From Candidatus Iainarchaeum sp. (lineage in GTDB: Archaea > Iainarchaeota > Iainarchaeia > Iainarchaeales > JAXPJC01), in NCBI GenBank assembly GCA_018304445.1, contig JAGVWD010000058.1, positions 1 to 5,236 on the forward strand: 5,236 nucleotides of DNA, in the 5' to 3' direction. Below, one piece after another: positions 1 to 5,236 of the stretch (position 1 is the first letter of the stretch; every line of letters starts with the position of its first letter). The translations under genes and the position numbers were made by a program. The notes under the pieces were generated by a model. It worked only from the letters and a program-made list of their open reading frames with translations. It was not told the DNA's origin and searched no databases.

Positions 1-103
1 TAATTTTTTTATCTGTTTGTGGCGTGCCCTTTATTGGGTGTTCTCCCCTTGCCCAGCCTATGCCTGCCCTGAGTGTTCTCCCTTGCGGTTTCCCTGGTTT
101 CAT
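1..103 (-). CDS. Doubtful partial small ORF, running off the left edge
   Basis: On the minus strand an ATG at 103-101 opens 34 codons that stay open to the window edge. The peptide is basic and rich in Gly, Pro, Lys and Arg, beginning MKPGKPQGR, and I recognise no family. What favours it is a strong purine-rich Shine-Dalgarno-like stretch (AGGAGGGA, 120-113) nine bases before the ATG, and an A/T-rich TATA-like stretch further upstream near 148-139. Against it: the frame is short, it contains a degenerate direct repeat, it lies just downstream of a tRNA terminator, and the T-run at 4-10 would fit the end of a plus-strand gene converging on it. An overlapping frame (113-9) also encodes 34 residues but lacks a ribosome site. 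It could equally be non-coding. Confidence 0.2.
   Translation of the reverse strand, partial: MKPGKPQGRTLRAGIGWARGEHPIKGTPQTDKKI
4..10 (+). terminator. Possible oligo-T terminator of a gene left of the window
   Basis: Seven consecutive T residues lie at the extreme left of the plus strand. Archaeal transcription often ends at such T-runs, so a plus-strand gene ending just outside the window could stop here. The upstream gene is not visible, so this rests on the T-run alone. Confidence 0.2.
38..86. repeat. Imperfect direct repeat, two short copies
   Basis: The 15-base GTGTTCTCCCCTTGC at 38-52 recurs at 73-86 with one C missing. The two copies start 35 bases apart, and both lie in a C/T-rich stretch. 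No third copy is visible in the window. The function is unknown: it may be a remnant of a small tandem duplication or simply pyrimidine-rich sequence. Confidence 0.45.
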
Positions 104-159
104 AGTGCAACATCCCTCCTTCAATATTTGTTTGCTTCAATTTTTAATGCTTCCAGCGT

Positions 160-164
160 AAAAA
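160..164 (-). terminator. Oligo-T terminator of the tRNA-Trp gene
   Basis: Read on the minus strand, five T residues begin immediately after the discriminator base of the tRNA. Short T-runs placed like this typically end archaeal tRNA transcripts. No hairpin is needed or seen. Confidence 0.55.
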
Positions 165-237
165 TGGGGTCACGGGGATTTGAACCCCGATCAATAGGTC
201 TGGAGCCTACCGCACTGCCGGGTTATGCTATGACCCC
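165..237 (-). tRNA. trnW: tRNA-Trp (anticodon CCA), intronless, no encoded CCA tail
   Basis: Read from 237 down to 165, the sequence folds as a full 73-base tRNA. The acceptor stem GGGGTCA/TGACCCC pairs perfectly over seven bases. The D-stem GCAT/GTGC (one T-G pair) encloses a loop with the conserved GG. The anticodon stem GTAGG/CCTAT (one G-T pair) holds the loop CTCCAGA, so T33 is followed by the anticodon CCA for UGG codons. After a four-base variable loop, the T-arm CGGGG/CCCCG encloses TTCAAAT. The discriminator is A at 165, as usual for Trp, followed by T-rich sequence, so the 3' CCA must be added after transcription. There is no intron, although many euryarchaeal tRNA-Trp genes carry one. 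The gene diverges from ilvE and has its own TATA box. An alternative reading as tRNA-Gly (TCC) would misplace the invariant T33 and is not supported. Confidence 0.96.
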
Positions 238-264
238 TGTATTCTACACTAACTCAGGAAACCT

Positions 265-272
265 CTATATTT
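265..272 (-). promoter_or_regulatory. TATA box of the tRNA-Trp gene
   Basis: The minus strand reads AAATATAG from 272 to 265, centred about 31 bases before the first base of the mature tRNA. An archaeal TATA box typically lies about 26 bases before the start site, which would place transcription initiation near 242, leaving a very short 5' leader for RNase P to remove. The flanks are more G/C-rich, so the box stands out. Confidence 0.5.
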
Positions 273-319
273 GGGATGTGGAAACTAATTAAAACAGAAC
301 CAGCAATTTCAAAACAGCC

Positions 320-335
320 AAAGGCAATCGCCTTT
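320..335. other. Small perfect hairpin in the intergenic region
   Basis: AAAGGC at 320-325 is the exact inverse of GCCTTT at 330-335, separated by the loop AATC. The stem does not extend beyond six pairs. It lies between the divergent promoters of tRNA-Trp and ilvE, about 95 bases before the ilvE TATA box. No T-run follows it, so it is not a convincing terminator. It could be an operator-like dyad or chance. The rest of 238-429 holds nothing else I can name apart from the tRNA promoter and a weak A-rich stretch (ATTAAAAAAGG, 379-389). Confidence 0.3.
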
Positions 336-429
336 CGAGAATTTCATGCTTCCACTGCATTTATTGTGCGCGGAAAGGATTAAAAAAGGAATCCTGCGCC
401 CTAAACCGCTAACTTAATTAATGTGTTAA

Positions 430-437
430 TATATAAA
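430..437 (+). promoter_or_regulatory. TATA box of ilvE
   Basis: TATATAAA at 430-437 is a near-ideal archaeal TATA box. Transcription would begin about 23-28 bases downstream of its centre, near 456-462. The first in-frame ATG (437) uses the last A of this box as its first base, so if the box is used that ATG cannot be in the mRNA. This argues for a leaderless start near 455. A weaker A-rich stretch at 379-389 is an alternative promoter that would keep the ATG at 437. Confidence 0.55.
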
Positions 438-454
438 TGCAATTGGTGTCATGC

Positions 455-1387
455 TTGCTGCAACCTACAAAGAAAATCTGGATGGATGGGAAGTTTGTTT
501 CATGGAAAGATGCAAAGGTGCATTTTTTGACTCATGCCCTCCATTACGGCTCGGGGGTATTTGAGGGAATCCGCGCCTACAAGGCAGTTTCAGGGAAATA
601 CGCAATATTCCGCCTGAAAGACCATGTGAAAAGGATGTTCCATTCTGCAAAAACATTGGAAATGGCGATGCCATACAATGAGCATGAAATTTACAATGCA
701 ATAATAAAAACTGTAAGAGTTAATGAAAAATCATGCGGGGGCGCGGATTCAATTTACATCCGCCCGCTGGTTTATTACGGCTATGGGAAATTAGGGCTGG
801 ATCCTACCGGGGCGGAACTGAATATCGGGATTGCCTGCTGGCCGTGGGGCGCATATCTGGGGGAGAAAGCGCAGAAATCCGGAATAAGCGCAACAAGCAG
901 TTTCCTGAAGAGGATGTATTCAACCCCTGAAATTGCGCATGCAAAAATCACTGGCCATTACTCAAACAGCATCCTTGCAAAGCATGACGCCCACAGGAAG
1001 GGCTATGATGAGGCAATAATGTATGATTTGCACGGGAAGATTGCCGAGGGCACGGGGGAAAACATCTTCATTGTAAAAAGCGGAAAGCTGGTTACCCCCC
1101 CTGCGGGCAGCATCCTTCTCGGAATAACGCGCGATACGCTCATAAAAATTGCAAGGGATTTCAAAATTCCAGTGCTTGTGAAGTTTTTCGGAAAAAGGCA
1201 ATTGTATAATGCTGATGAGGCGTTTTTGTGCGGAACAGCTGCAGAAATAACCCCCATAAGGGAAACTGATGATAAAATAATAGGAAAATCCTGCCCAGGG
1301 CGGATAACAGAACTGCTCAGGGAATTGTATCTGGACATTGTGCATGGGAAAATTGCAAAATATGAAAACTGGCTTGATTATGTTTAG
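455..1387 (+). CDS. ilvE: Branched-chain amino acid aminotransferase (PLP fold-type IV)
   Basis: This cytoplasmic enzyme transfers the amino group between glutamate and the 2-oxo acids of leucine, isoleucine and valine, the last step of their synthesis. It matches the class IV aminotransferase family along its full length. Counting from 455, the N-terminus reads KIWMDGKFV, followed by the THALHYG and VFEGIR motifs. Next come Arg60 (PLP phosphate), the WGAYLGE loop near the middle, catalytic Lys164 in AKITGHY with Tyr169, Glu198 in AEGTGEN (pyridine nitrogen), then GITRDT, GTAAEITP at about 260-267, and the family-typical C-terminus WLDYV. The Lys-to-Glu spacing of 34 equals that in E. coli IlvE, as I recall its sequence. 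The product is 310 residues, normal for the family, and looks intact. The open frame extends to an ATG at 437, but that codon overlaps the TATA box and adds six residues (MQLVSC) that the family does not need. I therefore prefer TTG 455 as a leaderless start; ATG 482 is a poorer choice because it cuts the first strand. The stop is TAG. The function is firm; the start is uncertain. Confidence 0.95.
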   Translation: MLQPTKKIWMDGKFVSWKDAKVHFLTHALHYGSGVFEGIRAYKAVSGKYAIFRLKDHVKRMFHSAKTLEMAMPYNEHEIYNAIIKTVRVNEKSCGGADSIYIRPLVYYGYGKLGLDPTGAELNIGIACWPWGAYLGEKAQKSGISATSSFLKRMYSTPEIAHAKITGHYSNSILAKHDAHRKGYDEAIMYDLHGKIAEGTGENIFIVKSGKLVTPPAGSILLGITRDTLIKIARDFKIPVLVKFFGKRQLYNADEAFLCGTAAEITPIRETDDKIIGKSCPGRITELLRELYLDIVHGKIAKYENWLDYV

Positions 1388-1414
1388 CTGTTTAAAGCCG
1401 CATAAAGAAAAACC

Positions 1415-1423
1415 TTATTAAAT
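1415..1423 (+). promoter_or_regulatory. Likely TATA box of the HerA-like ATPase gene
   Basis: TTATTAAAT at 1415-1423 is centred about 33 bases before the ATG at 1452. This would start transcription near 1445 and give a leader of only a few bases. A second A/T-rich stretch (TTTTTATATT, 1433-1442) is too close to the ATG to act as this gene's TATA box. Its T-run may instead help end ilvE transcripts. The whole 64-base gap after ilvE holds nothing else. Confidence 0.4.
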
Positions 1424-1432
1424 CCAAGCCCC

Positions 1433-1437
1433 TTTTT
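1433..1437 (+). terminator. Possible oligo-T stop after ilvE
   Basis: Five T residues follow a CCCC stretch, 46 bases after the ilvE stop codon and 14 bases before the next ATG. They are the only T-run in the gap. No hairpin is present. If this terminates ilvE, the next gene depends on its own promoter at about 1415. Confidence 0.25.
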
Positions 1438-1451
1438 ATATTGGAAAGAGC

Positions 1452-4226
1452 ATGTGCGCAAAAGAGGAAAGGATTGAGGAAGATTCTGCCGGGGCAGAGG
1501 CTGATATTTTTGATGAGCTGCTTAGTGAGGAAAAGGGCGGAAAGGCAAGAAAAATGCCTGAGCCTGAGGAAGTTGAAAGGGTGGAAAAGCCTGTGAAAAA
1601 AGAGCGCGCAAAAAGGCAGGCAAAAGAAGGAAAGCCGGAGCATGAGAAGGCGCCCGAGGAAATTCCCGAAGATGCTGAAAATAATGAAGATGCGGAAGAT
1701 CCTGAAGATTCAGAGGAGGGAGGTATCGGAACCGCAGGTTCTGATATTGAAAGGCCTTCGCGCGAGCACATAAGGAAAACAATAATCGAGAATGCCGAGC
1801 TTTCCTCAATCTCGGAAAGCGCGGGGGCGAGCGCGGTTCCCCTGAAATTCCTCGAGGACAAGGACGGAAAGGCTGTTTTTATCGGAAGGAAAAAGGCATT
1901 TTTGCTGAAATACGGCTTTGAGGGCGCGCTGCACATCGGAAGGATTGCTGCCAATGAGACAGAGCACCAGAACAAGGACATTTATTTTGATTCCCTTAAC
2001 CCGCATGTTGTATTTGTATGCGGCGCGAGAGGCAGCGGCAAGTCTTACGATTTGGGGGTAATTGCTGAGGAGCTTGCGCTCAAAAACCCGAATATCGGAA
2101 CCATTGTAATTGACCCTATCGGGGTGTTCTGGAGCATGAGGCATCCGAACAAGGAAGAGAAGGAGATTGCAGAGCTCACAAAATGGGGAATGTTACCTCA
2201 AGGCCTGCACAATCTGAAGGTTTTCATTCCAGAGGGAATGGCTGAGAAGGTGCCAAAAACAACATATGATGCAACCTTTGCCATGCCGCCCATAATTCTT
2301 ACTGCTGATGACTGGTGCTTGACCTTTGGAATAGAGAGATTCAGCCCGACAGGCCTGCTGCTTGATTTGGTGTTGAAAAGAGTGGAACACGGCTATAAAA
2401 ACCTGCAGGGGAAGAGCATAAAGGCGAAAGAAAAGGGCTTTTCACTTGAGGATTTGATAGAGTGCCTGCACAGCGATTCAGAGCTGAATTCAAGGGAGCG
2501 CGGCTATAAGCAGGATTCCATCAGGGCGCTTGCCTCAAGGTTTGAGGCAGCAAAAACCTGGGGCATATTTGATGAGAAGGGCACTCCGCTTGCAGAGCTC
2601 TCGCGCGAGGGCCAGCTTACAATTATTGACACGAGCTTCCTTGAAGACAACGTAAGCGCGCTTGTAATTGGAATACTCTCAAGGCGCATTCTGGCCGCGC
2701 GCAAGCTTTCCACAAGAAAGGAAGCCGCAAAGAAATTCAAGACAATGGATGTTGATGAGCTTCTGGAAGTGGAAATTCCCCCAACATGGCTTTTCATTGA
2801 TGAGGCGCACACGCTGATTCCCTCAGGGAATGTCAAGACCCCCGCAACAACAGCACTTGTTGAATACGTAAAGCAGGGAAGGCGCCCGGGCTGCTCGCTT
2901 GTTTTCGCCACTCAACAGCCAAGCGCGATTGATGCAAAGGTCCTTTCGCAGCTGGACATCCTCATTACGCACAAATTGGTCTTTGATGATGACATTAAGG
3001 CAGTTTATAGAAGGGCGCCCACAATAATTCCAATGCAGTACAAGCGCAGCAATTTCATCAAAACAATGCCAATTGGAACAGGGATGGTTGCTGACAGGAG
3101 CGAGGAAACCTCGCGCGCTTTTGTGCTGCGCATCCGCCCGCGCATGTCACAGCACGAGGGAAGGGAAGCAGAAACCTCAGAATATGCGCGCACCTTCAGC
3201 CAGAAGCAAGTTGATGTGCTTGCAGTTGAAATGGTAATGCGCAAATTGGAGAAGGAGCATAAGATTGATATTGAAATCATAAGGCAGGTTGTTGAGACCC
3301 TTGATGCGAAATACAAGGCAAAAACCAAACTGCAGAGCGTGCTTGAGGCAATTGAAAAGAAGGGCGCAGGCGTTACAAAGGATTTTGCAACCCTTGGGGA
3401 AATTCCGAATGAGCCTGAAGTGATTGAATTGGCGCCAAGCGCCGAGGGGGGGAAGGAAGGTATCGGAAACGCAGTCTCTGATGAAGGCATAGAGCTCCTT
3501 GCCCTTCCAATGCGCATTTCCGAGGACAAGGCGCATGAAATTTTAAATAAAAACAGGAAAAGGAAGGTTTTGGGAATATTTGGAAAGGAAGAAGCAATTA
3601 AATCCCTGCGGCTTGAGCACATTACAATATGGAAGGCCGATTTTGAGGAGTATAAGGATAAGGTTGAATTCGTAAAGCGCTCATGCTATATCAATTCCCT
3701 AACAGGGGAGTTCCTGCATTTTGTGAATGGGGATTTTGCAGAATCAAACGGCCTGAGCAGGCTTTTCGAGCTTAACGAGGGGGAAATCAGTTTGCTTCTG
3801 CGCATGGGGGAGAAAACAAGGAGTTTGCAGGAAATTGCAAAAATCCTCAATACAAGCGATGCGAAGGCGCGCACCCTTGCTGAGAAAATGGATGGCAAGG
3901 GGCTGCTTGAAAAGGAAAAAATTGCTGGAAAAAATGTTTATGGCCGCGCAATAGAGATTGATTTGCCTCTGGAGCCAGAGCACGAGCTGCTTGAAAGTTT
4001 AGGGAAAATGCCATTTGTTTCTGCTTCAGTAATGGCAAAATGCAGGGAGCAGTTCCCGAAGGAAAAAATCCCCGAGCTCCTGCGCAAATTATGGCCCAAT
4101 GTGAAAGTGAAAAGCATTGCCGAAATCTACAGGCCCATATGGCACGCTGTGCTTGAGTCCGAGGGAACTGAAAAAACAATAAGGATTGATGCGGTTACGG
4201 GAAAAATCCTCAGGCAGATCTGCTGA
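1452..4226 (+). CDS. Large HerA/FtsK-superfamily ATPase with acidic N-tail and winged-helix C-region
   Basis: This 924-residue protein has the core of a HerA-type (DUF87) ring ATPase, a family that translocates or pumps DNA and assists end resection. Residues 1-120 are low-complexity, dominated by Glu, Lys, Pro and Asp, and probably disordered. The ATPase starts near 130. Walker A is GARGSGKS at 191-198, followed by YDLGVIAEEL as in HerA-like proteins. Walker B is WLFIDEAH with Asp450 and Glu451. Then come QGRRPG (a candidate arginine finger) and the ATQQPSAID motif, followed by a strand pattern typical of HerA. A charged helical stretch lies at about 596-640 and a second flexible linker to about 680. 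Residues 775-840 resemble a winged helix, with SLQEIAKIL then KGLLEKE. Two similar W...TG modules lie at about 724-755 and 895-920. Archaeal HerA is usually 500-600 residues and paired with NurA; neither holds here. There are no membrane segments. Translation starts at ATG 1452, about 30 bases after a TATA-like box, with no clear ribosome site, and ends at TGA. The ATPase class is secure, but the cellular role is not known. Confidence 0.9.
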   Translation: MCAKEERIEEDSAGAEADIFDELLSEEKGGKARKMPEPEEVERVEKPVKKERAKRQAKEGKPEHEKAPEEIPEDAENNEDAEDPEDSEEGGIGTAGSDIERPSREHIRKTIIENAELSSISESAGASAVPLKFLEDKDGKAVFIGRKKAFLLKYGFEGALHIGRIAANETEHQNKDIYFDSLNPHVVFVCGARGSGKSYDLGVIAEELALKNPNIGTIVIDPIGVFWSMRHPNKEEKEIAELTKWGMLPQGLHNLKVFIPEGMAEKVPKTTYDATFAMPPIILTADDWCLTFGIERFSPTGLLLDLVLKRVEHGYKNLQGKSIKAKEKGFSLEDLIECLHSDSELNSRERGYKQDSIRALASRFEAAKTWGIFDEKGTPLAELSREGQLTIIDTSFLEDNVSALVIGILSRRILAARKLSTRKEAAKKFKTMDVDELLEVEIPPTWLFIDEAHTLIPSGNVKTPATTALVEYVKQGRRPGCSLVFATQQPSAIDAKVLSQLDILITHKLVFDDDIKAVYRRAPTIIPMQYKRSNFIKTMPIGTGMVADRSEETSRAFVLRIRPRMSQHEGREAETSEYARTFSQKQVDVLAVEMVMRKLEKEHKIDIEIIRQVVETLDAKYKAKTKLQSVLEAIEKKGAGVTKDFATLGEIPNEPEVIELAPSAEGGKEGIGNAVSDEGIELLALPMRISEDKAHEILNKNRKRKVLGIFGKEEAIKSLRLEHITIWKADFEEYKDKVEFVKRSCYINSLTGEFLHFVNGDFAESNGLSRLFELNEGEISLLLRMGEKTRSLQEIAKILNTSDAKARTLAEKMDGKGLLEKEKIAGKNVYGRAIEIDLPLEPEHELLESLGKMPFVSASVMAKCREQFPKEKIPELLRKLWPNVKVKSIAEIYRPIWHAVLESEGTEKTIRIDAVTGKILRQIC
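1721..3482 (+). repeat. 25-base near-identical in-frame repeat inside the ATPase gene (1721-1745 and 3458-3482)
   Basis: Only the two 25-base ends of this span are the repeat. They match at 22 of 25 positions; both begin AGGTATCGGAA and end TCTGAT, and both are read in the same frame. They encode GIGTAGSD (residues 92-99) and GIGNAVSD (671-678). Each copy lies at the end of a Glu-rich linker, just before a folded region. This could be a conserved linker motif or a trace of duplication. Confidence 0.6.
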
Positions 4227-4241
4227 TTGCGATTGATTAAA

Positions 4242-5236
4242 ATGCGCTCTCTTAAATTCGGAAAAATCCTTGGAATTTCGCTTGAGCTGCACAGCACCTT
4301 CATTCTTTTTATCCTTCTGCTTGCGTTAATAGTCGCTATTTTCGATTCCGCAAATTTAATTCCCACAATGCTGCTGGTTTTCCTGCTCTTCCTTTCAGTT
4401 TTCATCCATGAATTAGTACACAGCGTTGTTGCGGTCCTGAAGGGGATTAAAGTGGAGCGCATTATCCTCCTTCCAATTGGCGGGATTGCAATGACGGAGG
4501 AAATGCCCGAAAAGCCCTGGGACGAGTTCATAATTGCGGTTGCAGGGCCAGCATTCAATTTTGCAGTTGCATTCCTCATACTTCTGCTCTGGTTTTTGCT
4601 CCCGGGAATTCCCATGCCTTCCGCCTCTGTTATTGCGGCAGGCCTTGGAAAGGCAATAATGAATTATCCCCTGTTCGCATTCCTTTACATAAACCTAGTT
4701 CTCGGCGCGTTCAATTTGTTCCTGCCTGCGCTCCCGCTTGACGGGGGAAGGGTTTTCCGCGCGCTTCTCGCATTCAAATTTGGATTTGCGCGCGCAACAG
4801 CAATAATCGCAAAGGCGAGCGTCTTCATTGCGATTTTCCTTTTCCTAATTGGAATGCTTATTGGCGACATAATCCTGCCGGTTATTGCGATTTTCATCTA
4901 CTTCGGCGCAGGCCAGGAGAACGAGATGGCAATGCTGAAGTTCGCGCTCAGGGGGATAAAAGTGAAAAGCGTAATGCTCAGGAATCCTGCAATGGCTAAT
5001 GCAAACACAACCCTGGAAAAGTTATTCATGCGCATGCAGAAAACAAACATGACTGAATTTTTAGTTGCGCTTCCAAAGGGCTACTCCTGCATTAATGCCG
5101 AAATGCTCTCAAAAATCCCGAAAAGCGCATGGCGCAGAACGCAAATTAAAAAAATTGCAGTGAAGGCAGCTCCAATAGGTGCGGAAGCCGAAATCACTTC
5201 AGTGCTTGCAAAGATTCTGGGAAAGGAATATACAAT
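4242..5236 (+). CDS. Site-2-protease family membrane metalloprotease with CBS-like tail (3' end missing)
   Basis: I translated this frame directly: ATG 4242 opens 331 codons with no stop before the window ends. It belongs to the M50 / site-2 protease family, zinc enzymes that cut substrates inside the membrane. Hydrophobic segments lie at about residues 18-38, 42-62, 95-121, 143-165 and 190-220. The zinc motif HELVH is at 56-60, with His56, Glu57 and His60. PIGGIAM and VAGPAFNFAVA follow, both typical of the family. The third zinc ligand is Asp167 in LPLDGGR. After the membrane core, residues 241 onwards begin VKSVMLRNP and read like a CBS domain (nucleotide sensor). A second, weaker CBS-like start lies near 300-326, so the gene probably encodes a CBS pair, as in group III site-2 proteases. 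The gene begins 15 bases after the ATPase stop, with no ribosome site or promoter visible, which suggests co-transcription. All catalytic residues are present. The substrate is unknown. Confidence 0.93.
   Translation, partial: MRSLKFGKILGISLELHSTFILFILLLALIVAIFDSANLIPTMLLVFLLFLSVFIHELVHSVVAVLKGIKVERIILLPIGGIAMTEEMPEKPWDEFIIAVAGPAFNFAVAFLILLLWFLLPGIPMPSASVIAAGLGKAIMNYPLFAFLYINLVLGAFNLFLPALPLDGGRVFRALLAFKFGFARATAIIAKASVFIAIFLFLIGMLIGDIILPVIAIFIYFGAGQENEMAMLKFALRGIKVKSVMLRNPAMANANTTLEKLFMRMQKTNMTEFLVALPKGYSCINAEMLSKIPKSAWRRTQIKKIAVKAAPIGAEAEITSVLAKILGKEYT

Noticed and set aside
9..113. Second minus-strand frame of 34 codons starting at 113
   Set aside because: Its ATG overlaps the purine-rich ribosome site instead of following it, and the peptide has no recognisable features.
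17..292. Plus-strand open frame of 91 codons
   Set aside because: It runs antisense through the whole tRNA-Trp gene and its promoter, has no ribosome site and encodes a composition unlike the real genes.
451..453. ATG at 451 as the ilvE start
   Set aside because: It is not in the ilvE reading frame.
1433..1442. TTTTTATATT as the TATA box of the ATPase gene
   Set aside because: It ends ten bases before the ATG, which would place transcription initiation inside the gene with no good alternative start downstream.
1436..1981. Minus-strand open frame of 181 codons rich in Ser, Phe and Ala
   Set aside because: It is the antisense shadow of the Glu/Lys-rich tail of the ATPase; GAG/GAA codons read backwards give Leu, Phe and Ser without stops.
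1721..3482. An intein or inserted element bounded by the 25-base repeats
   Set aside because: The interval contains the whole ATPase core, including both Walker motifs in normal order, and shows no intein splice residues, so it is native sequence.
3005..3622. Minus-strand open frame of 205 codons
   Set aside because: It is an antisense shadow inside the ATPase, with the same serine-rich artefact composition and no promoter or ribosome site.
1..5236. CRISPR array, insertion sequence or defence operon
   Set aside because: There are no regularly spaced repeats beyond two short copies at 38-86, no terminal inverted repeats, and no transposase or nuclease frame. The HerA-like ATPase alone is not enough to call a defence system.

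Overview
The window looks archaeal. Three things point that way. The tRNA gene has no encoded CCA end and is followed directly by a short T-run. A/T-rich TATA-like boxes sit at the archaeal distance (about 25-30 bases) in front of the tRNA and two of the protein genes. The proteins start without leaders or with very short ones, and no clear Shine-Dalgarno site precedes them. The proteins are lysine/glutamate-rich with many AGG/AGA arginine codons, and the base composition is moderate. A DPANN-type archaeon (for example Diapherotrites or Micrarchaeota) is a reasonable guess, but no marker gene here settles the lineage.

Layout. Bases 1-164 are mostly non-coding: a T-run at the left edge, a short imperfect direct repeat, and at best a doubtful partial minus-strand reading frame. 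Bases 165-237 (minus) encode an intronless tRNA-Trp (CCA) with its own TATA box and oligo-T stop. Bases 238-454 separate this divergent tRNA from the plus-strand genes; they hold the tRNA promoter, a small perfect hairpin and the ilvE TATA box. Next come a branched-chain aminotransferase (ilvE, 455-1387), a very large HerA/FtsK-type ATPase with unusual N- and C-terminal additions (1452-4226), and a site-2-protease-family membrane metalloprotease with a CBS-like tail (4242 to the right edge, incomplete).

Function. ilvE is a housekeeping enzyme for the last step of leucine, isoleucine and valine synthesis (or the first step of their breakdown) and seems to have its own promoter. The ATPase also has a likely promoter 30-35 bases upstream. 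The protease gene follows the ATPase stop after only 15 bases with no visible promoter, so the two are probably co-transcribed. Whether a DNA-pumping ATPase and an intramembrane protease act together is unknown, and this pair is the most interesting part of the window. No NurA nuclease, CRISPR array, transposase or recognised defence gene is visible.
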